In this document: piece after piece, positions 1 through 8,772 of the stretch
Numbering within the stretch: the first letter of the stretch is position 1
Layout of the letters: each line of letters begins with the position of its first letter
Assembly (NCBI GenBank): GCA_025201865.1
Contig: MU602689.1
Location: 23,262-48,102, forward strand
Source: Ramicandelaber brevisporus
Lineage: Eukaryota; Kickxellomycota; Ramicandelaberales; Ramicandelaberaceae
Direction of reading: 5' to 3'
DNA length: 24,841 bases
Translations under genes and position numbers: made by a program
The notes under the pieces: model-generated
What the model was told of the DNA's origin: nothing
Databases searched by the model: none
Seen by the model: the letters and a program-made list of their open reading frames with translations, nothing else

Positions 1-275
1 GCAAGCGAGAGAAGGAGCGAGTGAGCGAAAGAAGGAGCGAGCTGACAGAGATTGCCAAGATTACGCAAACAAAACACGAAGCGACAAATAAAAAAAAACA
101 AAAGATAAACGAGATAGCAGCCTATCACTTTACACTTGAACTCAGTTGCTGGTCAATCAAACCTTTGTTGCCTTCTGTTTGCCATGCACTATAGCTGATA
201 CAGAATCACATTGCATCTCTAGCTTTACTCAAAACGGGCTTTGAAATTGATGGAAACTGGTTGCAAAATATGTAT
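1..275. other. Gene-free left edge with purine-rich repeats
   Basis: No coding frame is supported here. The first 45 bases are purine-rich and carry an 11-base direct repeat (gaaggagcgag at 11-21 and 31-41, 20 bases apart). The rest is AT-rich and is probably the 3' flank of the minus-strand J-like gene that ends at 276. The repeats could belong to the promoter or leader of a gene beyond the left edge; this cannot be decided from the window. Confidence 0.4.
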
Positions 276-1439
276 TTAAGGAAGGTGGTTGATTGTATCA
301 GGTGAATACGACCACAATCCCTTTGAAGCAAACATTACCGCATACCTAGTGACTACAACAGCCACCCAAGTACTAAAGAGCGTTATCATTGGCCCGGTGC
401 CTTCAAATCCTATAGCGTCGCAGTAGGTCATCCCAGCAAGGGTTGACACACACAGCGCAGTTGGCCAGATTGAGATTGTTCGAGCTCTGTATACAGCATC
501 ATTGATGTGTCCAAACAGCTTTACGCGGCTTTCCCAGTCCAAACTTGGCAAATCACTGCTCACCCTCGACGCAAGCTCGTTGAAGAAAAGGTTCAGGTGA
601 GGTGCATTGAAACCACTATTCCGGACAACCGGGATAAGTGTAGAGATGGTCCCAAGCAACGGACCAGGTATGAGGAGCCAGAAAAAGTGAGACGTGTATA
701 TTTTTTCGCATAGACCAAGACAGTATGTCAAAGTGGAGATTACTCCTAAACCCACTGCATTGAACGCCACAAATTCTGGTAGGTAGCGGATCAACAAATC
801 GGTGCCATACAGTCGAACCAAGCGCTCGGATGCAGAGTCGATTCCATTAATTGGATACAAGTTGCTGCTCCATAGAATATTACCAGTCCATGCAAAGTAT
901 ACATACTTGGTCATGAAAATAAGAGCTGTAATGCTAAATGAGATTGGCATAGCCAAATAACTGTAAGCGGGAATATGAAGTGGAAAGTAGTCGAGAGGAC
1001 TGATATAATAGTGATATATACAAACTGCAGTCGTTATAAGTAGGATGGTGGCCAGCACTGCATAAACATATTGCTTCCATCTCGCTGTGTAGTTGACAAC
1101 CGTTGGATGTTTGCTGGAGGCATGACTGTCAACAGAGAGACTTGCAAACATATTGTCGCCAAACTTGTCATACGCTGCCCGTGAATTGGCGTCATACAAT
1201 GTACTGAATGCTGCGAGGATATCTGCAACCTTGGATGCAATTTGGTAGTCATTGACTACAACCTCTGGATTGGTAGAGGAGTCGCTGGTTTCAAGTGACG
1301 GATCGAATCCACAGGCATGGTAAAAAGAGTGGACGGTGGCTGTCAGAATCTGGTCTTGAGTTGCATTCTGGGCAACATCGATGTCGCTGTAGAACGTCTT
1401 GCTGTGAACGGGCAGAAGTGGTGTTGCAGCCGTTTCCAT
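276..1439 (-). CDS. J-like domain protein with six predicted membrane segments (copy 1)
   Basis: The protein has 387 residues. Residues 15-98 resemble a DnaJ J domain: an aromatic-rich helix I, then ATQDQI, and a final helix with LYDANSRAAYDKFG, which matches the usual L-D-x-x-x-R-x-x-Y-D-x-x-G pattern. The HPD tripeptide that J proteins need to stimulate Hsp70 is missing; the loop reads CGFDPS. Hydrophobic stretches at about 124-147, 158-182, 222-244, 252-272, 323-343 and 350-371 predict six membrane passes, with the J-like part presumably on one face of an internal membrane. A paralogue lies at 12489-13631 with the same layout. The ATG at 1439 matches that copy's start (both proteins begin about 13 residues before the shared SKTFY). 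Any role in membrane protein handling is inference; a canonical Hsp70 co-chaperone role is unlikely without HPD. Confidence 0.85.
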   Translation of the reverse strand: METAATPLLPVHSKTFYSDIDVAQNATQDQILTATVHSFYHACGFDPSLETSDSSTNPEVVVNDYQIASKVADILAAFSTLYDANSRAAYDKFGDNMFASLSVDSHASSKHPTVVNYTARWKQYVYAVLATILLITTAVCIYHYYISPLDYFPLHIPAYSYLAMPISFSITALIFMTKYVYFAWTGNILWSSNLYPINGIDSASERLVRLYGTDLLIRYLPEFVAFNAVGLGVISTLTYCLGLCEKIYTSHFFWLLIPGPLLGTISTLIPVVRNSGFNAPHLNLFFNELASRVSSDLPSLDWESRVKLFGHINDAVYRARTISIWPTALCVSTLAGMTYCDAIGFEGTGPMITLFSTWVAVVVTRYAVMFASKGLWSYSPDTINHLP

Positions 1440-1808
1440 ACTCGGTGATATCGCTGTCGTGGTTTCTTGTGAATGATACAGGTTTGTAGGCGGAACAAGT
1501 ACGAATACTGAACAGTGAACACTGAAAGATATATGCGGGAGAAGTTAATATATGTCTTGGCATTGTTACACACAATACGTGGCAGTTCTAGCCAATACAC
1601 TCTCCATACTGCGCTGACTATCAATAATCAGCTGAGTTTTTGCAAACTGTTCATGTGTCAGATCATGCAACAGCTCCGTGACAAACAATTTGTATACTAA
1701 AATAGAATCTTGAGAGTACTACAGATCAACTGCGGATTCTTAATTTAGATTGTGGTACAAAGAACAAACTGTTTAAAAAAATGAAAATTACAGAGCAATT
1801 TAATGAGT
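1440..1808. other. Intergenic: J-like promoter and RAD1 3' flank
   Basis: These 369 bases separate the start of the minus-strand J-like gene from the stop of the minus-strand RAD1 gene. They must hold the promoter and leader of the former and the 3' end of the latter. The sequence is AT-rich near RAD1, with a short A run around 1775. I see no convincing gene, RNA gene or repeat. Confidence 0.4.
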
Positions 1809-2951
1809 TTACCCGGATGTCTCGGCAATCATTGGCAAACAGAGGAACTCCACAAAGCACATCTCGCCTCGATCGACTGGAATGATAAACTGCAATGCCA
1901 TCACACCAGCTTCATTCAATCTCAAAGATGTCTTTGTGCTCAGCGCCATCGCTTTGAGAGCATTCAATACTTGTGCAAATCTAAACGTCACCTCAATTTC
2001 CTCCGTTGCAGCATAGAATGATTCCACCACTTCTGTATCGCCTGTAAACTCAATCTCCGTACTGCCCGCGTGTCCAATCGTTGTCATTCGTAGCAGCTTC
2101 CGAACTGCATTGTGAGGTGGCTGGTGCTGCTTGTTGATTATGCTGAGAATCAACCGCTCGCTGGAGGCTTCTAGATCACTGCTGATTGCGTGCCGTAACC
2201 ATTCCGACTTGATGATGAGCTTGTGGGTGAGCTCATGCTGTCCAAAGTCAATATCTAGATTGAGCTCGGGTTCAAAGGCAGCGAGGCGGCAAGTGGCTAC
2301 AATGCCGTTATCCTCAAGCATCAGCTCGATTTGAGACGCACCTTCGTCGACAGTCATACGGAGAGTTGTGGTGTGGCCGCGATATGGAGTTGACGGGATG
2401 GCAAACTTGCCAACCGTGCTGCCAGAGAAGCTGCTGCTGACTGGACCAGCAGTGCTGCCGCCAAATGCACTTGTACGAGCCGCGTTGCCAGTGGTTGCTG
2501 TCCAAGTTGCGCTAGTAGCTGGACCCGTCTGAGCTGTGCCACTCGAGAACAAAGTGAGACAGTCGAGGAACGATGGCACGTGGATACCAACGACCAGCTC
2601 ACGATCATCGACGTTGCCAGACTGTGTGGCATTGGTTCGACGCGATGCTGCTGGGGTTGAATTCATGTCATCATCGTGTTCGCTCTGCAGCCGGAATGAA
2701 TACTCTTGGAAGACCGAGCGCTGCATGTATGCATGAATCTGGGCACAGTGGGCATCGTCCGCCGAGAGCTTGATGCCACTTTGAGTAATGTACAGTACAG
2801 CCTTGTCCTTGAACGAGATTGCGCGCAGCAGTGAGACGAGCGGGCGAACGCTCATAAGCTTGCCCACAAACGCCGGCTGCTCAATCGACTGGGTTGGCTG
2901 GCTGATCAGAGCTGGTGATGTTTGTTGTTCTTGGTACTGCGGACGCAACAT
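1809..2951 (-). CDS. RAD1: RAD1-like subunit of the 9-1-1 DNA damage checkpoint clamp
   Basis: The 380-residue product matches the Rad1/Rec1 family along its length. Recognisable blocks are a first strand and helix (FVGKLMSVRPLVSLLRAISF, 28-47), the region around KLSADDAHCAQIHAYM and VFQEYSF, DNGIVATCRLAAFEPE, the second-half start with IIKSEWLRHAI, a TIGHAGSTEIEF block (291-302), and the C-terminal MALQFIIP and GEMCFVEFLCLP. In the family, Rad1 pairs with Rad9 and Hus1 to form a PCNA-like ring that is loaded at damaged DNA in the nucleus and activates checkpoint kinases. Human Rad1 has 282 residues; the extra length here is mostly a Ser/Thr/Gly/Ala-rich insertion at about 138-190 and a Gln-rich N-terminus. 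An in-frame ATG at 3056 would add 35 low-complexity residues. I prefer 2951 because of its CAACAATG context. It is divergent from the synaptojanin-like gene, 154 bp away. Confidence 0.9.
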   Translation of the reverse strand: MLRPQYQEQQTSPALISQPTQSIEQPAFVGKLMSVRPLVSLLRAISFKDKAVLYITQSGIKLSADDAHCAQIHAYMQRSVFQEYSFRLQSEHDDDMNSTPAASRRTNATQSGNVDDRELVVGIHVPSFLDCLTLFSSGTAQTGPATSATWTATTGNAARTSAFGGSTAGPVSSSFSGSTVGKFAIPSTPYRGHTTTLRMTVDEGASQIELMLEDNGIVATCRLAAFEPELNLDIDFGQHELTHKLIIKSEWLRHAISSDLEASSERLILSIINKQHQPPHNAVRKLLRMTTIGHAGSTEIEFTGDTEVVESFYAATEEIEVTFRFAQVLNALKAMALSTKTSLRLNEAGVMALQFIIPVDRGEMCFVEFLCLPMIAETSG

Positions 2952-3105
2952 TGTTGTATTTCTTTGTTTGTAAATTGCGAGTGAAGCAAGTTGGGTTGAG
3001 TGAGGCGAGTGAACCGAGTTGAGTGAAGCCCAGTTTTGCTTGGCTGTTTTCTGCATCTCTGCTTCCTGTTTCCATTCCTTGCTTCCTTCCTTCTTGAAAA
3101 CTCTG
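2952..3105. promoter_or_regulatory. Shared divergent promoter of RAD1 and the synaptojanin-like gene
   Basis: Only 154 bases separate the two start codons, so transcription control must be shared or overlapping. Four GAGTGA hexamers (2979, 2998, 3007 and 3021) plus a degenerate one at 3016 fall within 48 bases in one orientation. No TATA box is obvious. Whether the hexamers bind a factor is unknown. Confidence 0.5.
2979..3026. repeat. GAGTGA hexamer cluster
   Basis: Four perfect GAGTGA hexamers occur in 48 bases, irregularly spaced at 19, 9 and 14 bases, inside the RAD1/synaptojanin divergent promoter. This could be a binding-site array or a simple low-complexity tract. Confidence 0.5.
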
Positions 3106-6100
3106 ATGAACCAGGTTCCAAAGTTCCGCGTCCTTGTGCGCGACGCTCCTCGCCGAGCCGTCGTTCTATGCCACGTCGACGACAGCTCATCTCCACCCAG
3201 TGCAAGTCGATCGCGGGCTTTGCAAGGCCGGTGTCTCGAGTTTCAGACTGGCAGTCCTGCATACCACGGCCACCAGCAGTATCAGCAGCCTCAGCAGCCT
3301 CAGAGCATTCCATGTTCGATCAATCTGGTCGATAGCGCATCAACGATTGCAAACGGCAGCGGATATCGTCAGCTAGCTGGCGATGCGGTTTGGGGCTGCA
3401 TCGGTTTGATTCATCACGCGAATGACACTTTTCTTGGTCTCATCCAGGATGCTGCTCCTGTTTGCGACATGGCAGTCGACAAATCGACAGTGTATCGAGT
3501 CACTTCAGTCCGGCTGCTGTCTATGACCAGCAACAAGTACGATAGCCTGCCAGCATTTGTATCATCTCGAACCAATTTGAGCAGCGGCCACTCTGCACCA
3601 TTCGACGACTATCCAGGCATGGCGGCGGCAATGAACACCAGAGATCCATATGACTACAACAACAACAGCAACAGCAGCAACAATGGTGAGGGCAATGTCC
3701 TGGCGTTCCATCCAGCAGCTCAACTTGGCCACTTTTTGAGCAAAGGCACATTCTACTTTGCACCAGGCTCTGATTTAACACGGAACACGCAGCAGCGCAG
3801 TTTGGGTCCACCATCACTGGACATCGCTGCTCTCAGCTCGAATGACGACTCTGCAGAGCTAACCTCACCGCCAGATTACAACTCCCGATTCATGTGGAAT
3901 GGGTATTTGCTTGCACCGCTGCTTGAATACGACAGCTTGTTGGCACCTCGTGATCAGCATGCATATAGAGCCGCCGGGTTCATGGTGCCTCTCATCCAAG
4001 GCTTCGTCGGCTCTACCTCCATACCTTACAATGGCTCGTCTCTCTCAATTGCGGTTATATCCCGAATCAGTGGCAATCGCACGGGTGCTCGGTTCTTGAC
4101 TCGTGGCATTGACGATGATGGCAACGTGGCCAACGAAGTTGAAACTGAGACCATCTGCACAGTCGGCTCCATGTGCTTTACATACACTCAACTGCGTGGC
4201 AGTGTGCCATTGTTTTGGGAACAATCTGGCCCACAGATGGGTGCTCACAAGGTTTATTTCCCGCGACCACCAGAGGCGTCCGCAGTTGCTTTCCAGAGAC
4301 ACATGGGTGACTTGCTGAAACGATACAAGCGTGTTCACGTTGTCGATCTGCTGCGCCAGAATCAGGGCCGCACAGACGGCGAGGCTGCGCTCAGTGGTGC
4401 ATATCAAGGCTTGGTAGCTGACTTGGGTTTGCCTCAGCTGGTGTCATCGACAGTTTGGGACTATCATGGCAACAATGGACGCAGCACTACAACTGATCCT
4501 GTTGGACGAGAATTGATTCCACAGCTGAATGAGACTTTGTCACAATACGAATACTTTTTGGCTGATGTCGATCAAAAGTCAGTTTTGAGTAGACAGATTG
4601 GAGTGCTGAGAACAAACTGCCTGGACTGCCTCGATAGAACAAATGTTGTGCAGTGTGCAATTTCTCGCACAGTTACCTGCCAGTTCCTCGCCCATGTGTT
4701 TGGTCAAACCAGTGGTGCTGTGATCCAGCATGCCATCGATGCTCACAACAATCTGTGGGCTGCTAGTGGCGATGCTGTGTCTCATTTGTACGCCGGAGCT
4801 GGAGCAATCGGCAGTGGAACAACTCGGCAGGCAAAGTCGGGATGGATGGGTTTGCTGGAGGATGCAACTCGCACACTTGGTCGACTGTATCAGAACACAT
4901 TCCAGGATCGATCCAAACAGGATATTATCGACACATTCCAGGGCCGCACTTTGAACTCGGTTCCAGTTGTGCTGCACAGTGAGTTCAGAGATGAACTCTT
5001 GTCGCGTGTCAATTCCTGCTCAGCTGAGTTCTCCAGCAAACGAACTGTTACAATGTATTCTACTACATTCAATTTATGCGGTTCGCTTCCTCAGATGAAT
5101 GAAGATTTGGCACGCTGGATTGCCCCTCATCGATTCAACCCTGATCCAAAGGCTGCCGCCGGCCCTGATGTTTTAGTCTATGGTTTCCAGGAGTTGATTG
5201 AGCTTAAGGCATCAAAGGCCATGTCTGGCGATGGCAATGAACTTGAAGTGTGGGAACGATTCTTGGACGATGTTATCAATGGACCACCTCGCTGGATTCC
5301 TGGAGTTCCTGCATCCTCGTCGTACAAGCGTGATTATTATCCAATTGCCACAGAATCGCTAGTTGGTCTTGCAATTATTGTATTCGTTCACACTCGAATT
5401 GCTGGCGAGATTCGGTCTGTGGAGACTGCAACAACAAAGACTGGATTGGGTGGATTGGTTGGAAGTAAAGGCGCTGTAGCTGTTCGAATGGACGTGTTTG
5501 ACACCAGTGTGGCTCTCGTCAACAGCCATCTCGCTGCTGGCCAGTCTTCAGCCGCTGAACGGTGTGCAGATGTCCGTTCAATCAATGCCAACTTGTGCTT
5601 TGCTCGGCAGCAGCGCTTCCTGGATCATCATGATCTCATATTCTGGATGGGTGACTTGAACTTCCGCAACTCTTGCGATTACGCCGAAGCACTCAATATG
5701 ATTGCAAGTGACAACATCCACGGATTATTCATGTATGATCAGCTGGGAACTTTGATGGCGAATGGAGATGTGTTCATTGGCTACTATGAAGGTGACATTA
5801 CATTCCCGCCAACCTACAAGTATGACGTGGCCAGTGACAGATATGACACCAGTGAGAAGATGCGGATTCCATCCTGGACAGATCGTATCATGTACAGGGG
5901 CTTTGGTATCAAACTAATCGAGTACAATTCTGCACAACGAGTGAGAATATCTGATCACAAGCCAGTTTATGCAACATTCGAAGGCCAGGTGGACTTGGTC
6001 AATCAGGCTAAGCGAAAAGTCATTTGGAAATCAATCAAGAAGGTCATGCTTACTGAATCAAATCAATCCCATCGATCTGACTCAATCATGAAGCGACCTC

Positions 6101-6372
6101 TGCCCAGACCGGGACATGCATCAACATCCCCGCTGTCACAAACACTCATTGATCTCGGTGATGACATTGCTGAAACCAAATCAGCCAAGTCACCTCCTCC
6201 GCCTCCGCCTCCGCTGCCTGCCAAACCAAGCACAGCAGTGTCAAGTAACACGCCTTTGCCAAACCCCAGCTCTGATACAGCGGTATGGTGGGATGAGACA
6301 CCTCCGACCGATGCTGCCTCACCAGTTGCATTTGCCAATGCCAATCCATTCCGTAAACAAGCCCTAAACTGA
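3106..6372 (+). CDS. Synaptojanin-like SAC plus inositol-polyphosphate 5-phosphatase
   Basis: The 1,088-residue protein has the full synaptojanin / yeast Inp51-53 layout. An N-terminal SAC domain (about 1-620) carries the intact CX5R(T/S) catalytic motif at C505-R511 (RTNCLDCLDRTN). A 5-phosphatase domain (about 645-960) carries FQE (E696), NSHLAAG (806-812), GDLNFR (849-854), PPTYKYD (901-907), IPSWTDR (921-927) and SDHKP (949-953), so both activities look intact. The tail has a Pro run (1030-1038) typical of SH3 ligands and ends with NPF at 1080-1082, a ligand of EH-domain endocytic proteins. The family hydrolyses phosphoinositides, especially PI(4,5)P2, at endocytic sites and cortical actin. 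A low-complexity Asn/Ser insertion lies near 184-195. The start at 3106 is the first ATG in frame before the conserved region; upstream in-frame sequence starts only at TTG. Confidence 0.95.
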   Translation: MNQVPKFRVLVRDAPRRAVVLCHVDDSSSPPSASRSRALQGRCLEFQTGSPAYHGHQQYQQPQQPQSIPCSINLVDSASTIANGSGYRQLAGDAVWGCIGLIHHANDTFLGLIQDAAPVCDMAVDKSTVYRVTSVRLLSMTSNKYDSLPAFVSSRTNLSSGHSAPFDDYPGMAAAMNTRDPYDYNNNSNSSNNGEGNVLAFHPAAQLGHFLSKGTFYFAPGSDLTRNTQQRSLGPPSLDIAALSSNDDSAELTSPPDYNSRFMWNGYLLAPLLEYDSLLAPRDQHAYRAAGFMVPLIQGFVGSTSIPYNGSSLSIAVISRISGNRTGARFLTRGIDDDGNVANEVETETICTVGSMCFTYTQLRGSVPLFWEQSGPQMGAHKVYFPRPPEASAVAFQRHMGDLLKRYKRVHVVDLLRQNQGRTDGEAALSGAYQGLVADLGLPQLVSSTVWDYHGNNGRSTTTDPVGRELIPQLNETLSQYEYFLADVDQKSVLSRQIGVLRTNCLDCLDRTNVVQCAISRTVTCQFLAHVFGQTSGAVIQHAIDAHNNLWAASGDAVSHLYAGAGAIGSGTTRQAKSGWMGLLEDATRTLGRLYQNTFQDRSKQDIIDTFQGRTLNSVPVVLHSEFRDELLSRVNSCSAEFSSKRTVTMYSTTFNLCGSLPQMNEDLARWIAPHRFNPDPKAAAGPDVLVYGFQELIELKASKAMSGDGNELEVWERFLDDVINGPPRWIPGVPASSSYKRDYYPIATESLVGLAIIVFVHTRIAGEIRSVETATTKTGLGGLVGSKGAVAVRMDVFDTSVALVNSHLAAGQSSAAERCADVRSINANLCFARQQRFLDHHDLIFWMGDLNFRNSCDYAEALNMIASDNIHGLFMYDQLGTLMANGDVFIGYYEGDITFPPTYKYDVASDRYDTSEKMRIPSWTDRIMYRGFGIKLIEYNSAQRVRISDHKPVYATFEGQVDLVNQAKRKVIWKSIKKVMLTESNQSHRSDSIMKRPLPRPGHASTSPLSQTLIDLGDDIAETKSAKSPPPPPPPLPAKPSTAVSSNTPLPNPSSDTAVWWDETPPTDAASPVAFANANPFRKQALN

Positions 6373-6570
6373 ACAATCCATTTGAACTTTTAAATTAAAC
6401 ACTCCAGGAAGCTGACTGTTGGCAGTTAGCACTTTTACAGACTCGGGGTGACTGAATAAGAATGAGAGTTACCATCGATGATAAAGAACTTGAGCAATGT
6501 TAATAATGGAGAATATGATAAATAGAACAGGTGAATAATAAGACAGTTAGATATATATTTAATAGTAGGT
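6373..6570. other. Convergent 3' region with start of the duplicated segment
   Basis: The 198 bases lie between the stops of the synaptojanin-like and F-box genes. Similarity to 13650-13847 begins within the first 40 bases, so the left edge of the segmental duplication lies here. Bases 6500-6569 are identical to 13773-13842. On the minus strand this is the 3' flank of the F-box gene; it is AU-rich and contains TATTTAT. Confidence 0.6.
6500..6569 (-). promoter_or_regulatory. 70-bp F-box 3' flank block identical in both copies
   Basis: I compared this block base by base with 13773-13842 and found no difference. It abuts the F-box stop codon and is likely 3' UTR. It includes the AU-rich core TATTTAT on the gene strand. 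A role in mRNA stability or processing is inference. Confidence 0.6.
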
Positions 6571-7959
6571 TCAATCAGCTAAGAAGAATGATGGAAGAGT
6601 GCCATTATTGTTTTCATTTATCATCCGTGTTTCGTCTTCATGCTGTTTCTCTACGATTATAAAATTGAGTCCACGGGAGGTATCAATTGGATTATATCCC
6701 TTAACCCACTCTGGCGACTGCATGCCGTCGACATAAAAGTTCGCTTGAATAATATGAGGAAGCAAGAACTGATTGTTCAAAGCCTCAACAATCCGTGGTC
6801 CAGTGGCAGCCGTTGGGGAAACGTATAATAGTAAGTATTTAAGCTTCGGATAGCGCGGTGCACTCTCGTAGAACAGAGTTGTCAATGGATCATAATCACC
6901 AGACGGCGTATGATGCGTTATAGACAGTTTGCTCAGCACCTCCGCACTTCTCTTGCCTAAATTGATGACAAACTCTCGTTCCTTCTCGATTAGCACTGAA
7001 TTCGTCTTTGAGCATGCTCCAAGAATAAAACCAACGTTAAGCTCAAGCTGTGGACGCCGAATGTCACAAATCTTCAGATAGAGGTCCATCGCAGTGATTG
7101 TGGTACCATCTTCTTCGTTGACAATCGGATTTGCATGGGAGAGATCAAACTCGCTATCTATTTCCAAGGTATTCACCGTTGGAAAGTTCTTTTCATTGAT
7201 CACCATCTCTGTAATCTCTTTGAGAATATCCACATTACTGATGCCTGTAAGCCCCAGCCACTTAATATTCTTGAACATTTCAAATGTCGAAGCAACCATT
7301 CCAGGCTCGATATTTACCACTGACATTCTCAGATTCAGTATTTGGTTCGCGCGCTCTTTCATATTTGGCCCAGGAAATGTATTCATGTTCAGATCAATAA
7401 CATACATAACCACAGAGTCCAATCGCGGCATGGTTGCGATAGCTTTATCCAATTCATCTGCTAGATGCTCATCAGTTGTGAATCCGTATTCTTGGATGAG
7501 TATTCTATTCAACTTGCCCAATTTCATCATAAAGTCACTCATCCATCGCTGACTTGATAATCCATCATTTATTGTTACATATAACCGAATGGCATTTGGC
7601 ATTAGATCAGCAAAGTTCGGCTCGAAATCCAGTATCTCTCGTAGTGTCGAGGTGTGTATGAACATCCAGTGCACCCGATGTCCATATTTGACAAACGCAT
7701 TCACCACCTGTCTTCGTGTCACGCCTCTACCAAATACATGTTCTTCATCATCGAACTTTCTATTGCGATGATAAAGGTCATAAGCAACATACCACTTCTT
7801 CGACACAAGCCTAAATGGGGGTCGAAAATGATAGTGAAAGAACGTCATTACATACGCAATCATCTCGGTTGGCAGCCAATACTTGTCACAGACCAGAGTG
7901 TCCTCACCGAAACGCGGTTTCTTGTTTGGCACCGGGTTGAGCAGCTTTCTGATATCCAT
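6571..7959 (-). CDS. F-box protein, duplicated family (copy 1)
   Basis: The 462-residue protein has an F-box-like motif at about 27-66 (YWLPTEMIAYVMTF, then FRLVSKKWYVAYDLY). Such proteins bind Skp1 and present substrates to an SCF ubiquitin ligase. It is preceded by a short basic stretch (PNKKPRF, 11-17) that could be a nuclear signal. The remainder has weak leucine-rich spacing (for example IKWLGLTGISNVDILKEI) and is probably the substrate-recognition part; its substrate is unknown. The C-terminus contains a conserved block with RGLNF, HEDETR and NENNNGTLPSFF. The paralogue at 13848-15236 has the same length and is about 70% identical by eye with only one internal indel. The gene is divergent from the C2H2 gene at 8773. 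The final residues are LAD here against LS in copy 2, owing to a one-base difference near the stop. Confidence 0.88.
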   Translation of the reverse strand: MDIRKLLNPVPNKKPRFGEDTLVCDKYWLPTEMIAYVMTFFHYHFRPPFRLVSKKWYVAYDLYHRNRKFDDEEHVFGRGVTRRQVVNAFVKYGHRVHWMFIHTSTLREILDFEPNFADLMPNAIRLYVTINDGLSSQRWMSDFMMKLGKLNRILIQEYGFTTDEHLADELDKAIATMPRLDSVVMYVIDLNMNTFPGPNMKERANQILNLRMSVVNIEPGMVASTFEMFKNIKWLGLTGISNVDILKEITEMVINEKNFPTVNTLEIDSEFDLSHANPIVNEEDGTTITAMDLYLKICDIRRPQLELNVGFILGACSKTNSVLIEKEREFVINLGKRSAEVLSKLSITHHTPSGDYDPLTTLFYESAPRYPKLKYLLLYVSPTAATGPRIVEALNNQFLLPHIIQANFYVDGMQSPEWVKGYNPIDTSRGLNFIIVEKQHEDETRMINENNNGTLPSFFLAD

Positions 7960-8000
7960 TATTTGTGTTGGCAGTTTGTGAGAAGTAGTGAAGGAGATAG

Positions 8001-8048
8001 AGGAAGGAAGGAAGGAAGGAAGGAAGGAAGGAAGGAAGGAAGGAAGGA
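8001..8048. repeat. (GGAA)12 microsatellite in the F-box leader
   Basis: Twelve tandem AGGA units occur 42 bases upstream of the F-box start; they read as TCCT on the gene strand. The matching place in copy 2 (around 15282-15290) has a single unit, so the expansion happened after the duplication. It may lie in the 5' UTR or core promoter. Confidence 0.95.
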
Positions 8049-8199
8049 CGAACTAAACGAGATGAGATGAGGCGAACAACTTGCAGATCTGCACAACGCA
8101 CTTCTTGCGGAGTTCCATTTTGTGCAACAGAGAAGCTGTATTGAGCGGAGTACAAGTGATTAAGTTGTACACACTAGTGTATGAAGCTAGGCCACATTA

Positions 8200-8285
8200 G
8201 GAATATTCTGTCCCTTATCTTCAGTAATCAACACCAACGACATGTTCATTATTGAGTCGAAAATACAATCCATTTAACTTCCTCT
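8200..8285. promoter_or_regulatory. 86-bp promoter block identical in both copies
   Basis: Every base matches 15442-15527. It lies about 240 bases from the F-box start and 490 from the C2H2 start. The only small frame in it has 11 codons. It could be a regulatory module or an unrecognised small RNA, or have been homogenised by gene conversion. Confidence 0.65.
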
Positions 8286-8772
8286 TCTGTTGTCATCGGC
8301 TTCCTCTGCTGCTACTTTGATACAAACGTTGTTGCAATGCATCCATACATAAAGGGTATGTAAGCTCTTTCTCTTGCCATCGTGCACAAAAGGAATGATG
8401 CAAAAAAGCTGCACATTGATAACAGATACCCACATCTGCAGGTGTATTCTATTTTTGTTTTGTGAAGGACAATAAGCGACTGTTGTACACAGAGGGCTGG
8501 ATGCTGTAACACAGAGTGTTCTGGCAACAATGAACGTGTTTGCTTCTGCTAGACATGGTGTGGATGGATGGCAGTACTTTTAGATGTATTTGTTGATTGG
8601 TCTCATCGCTGATTTTATTCGTGTTTGTTTTGTTTTGTTTGCTTGCCACGAAAGGAGGTGACTGGTTTGCTCTCTCTGATCTCAACTACTCGACTGAAGA
8701 TTGACCACTACCAACAACAGAGCAGAATAGAACAGCAGAAGAACAGCCGATCTATTTAGCGGCCAGCCAGCC

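Larger units (their letters stand above)
7960..8772. promoter_or_regulatory. Shared divergent promoter of F-box and C2H2 genes (copy 1)
   Basis: The 813 bases between the two start codons match 15237-15999 at an estimated 90% or more for most of the length. Bases 8200-8285 are identical to 15442-15527. Other strongly shared parts are the 60 bases before the C2H2 gene (the gactggtttgctctctctga region) and the tract around 8095-8185. No TATA box is convincing. Conservation suggests regulatory elements for both genes. A (GGAA)n tract near the F-box start is specific to this copy. Confidence 0.7.

Noticed and set aside
3019-3105. Longer N-terminus for the synaptojanin-like protein
   Set aside because: The frame is open but begins with TTG, encodes hydrophobic low-complexity sequence unlike the family, and lies in the divergent promoter. 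The first ATG is at 3106.
8249-8284. Small ORF (11 codons) in the 86-base identical promoter block
   Set aside because: It is conserved only because the whole block is identical, so there is no codon-specific evidence of translation.
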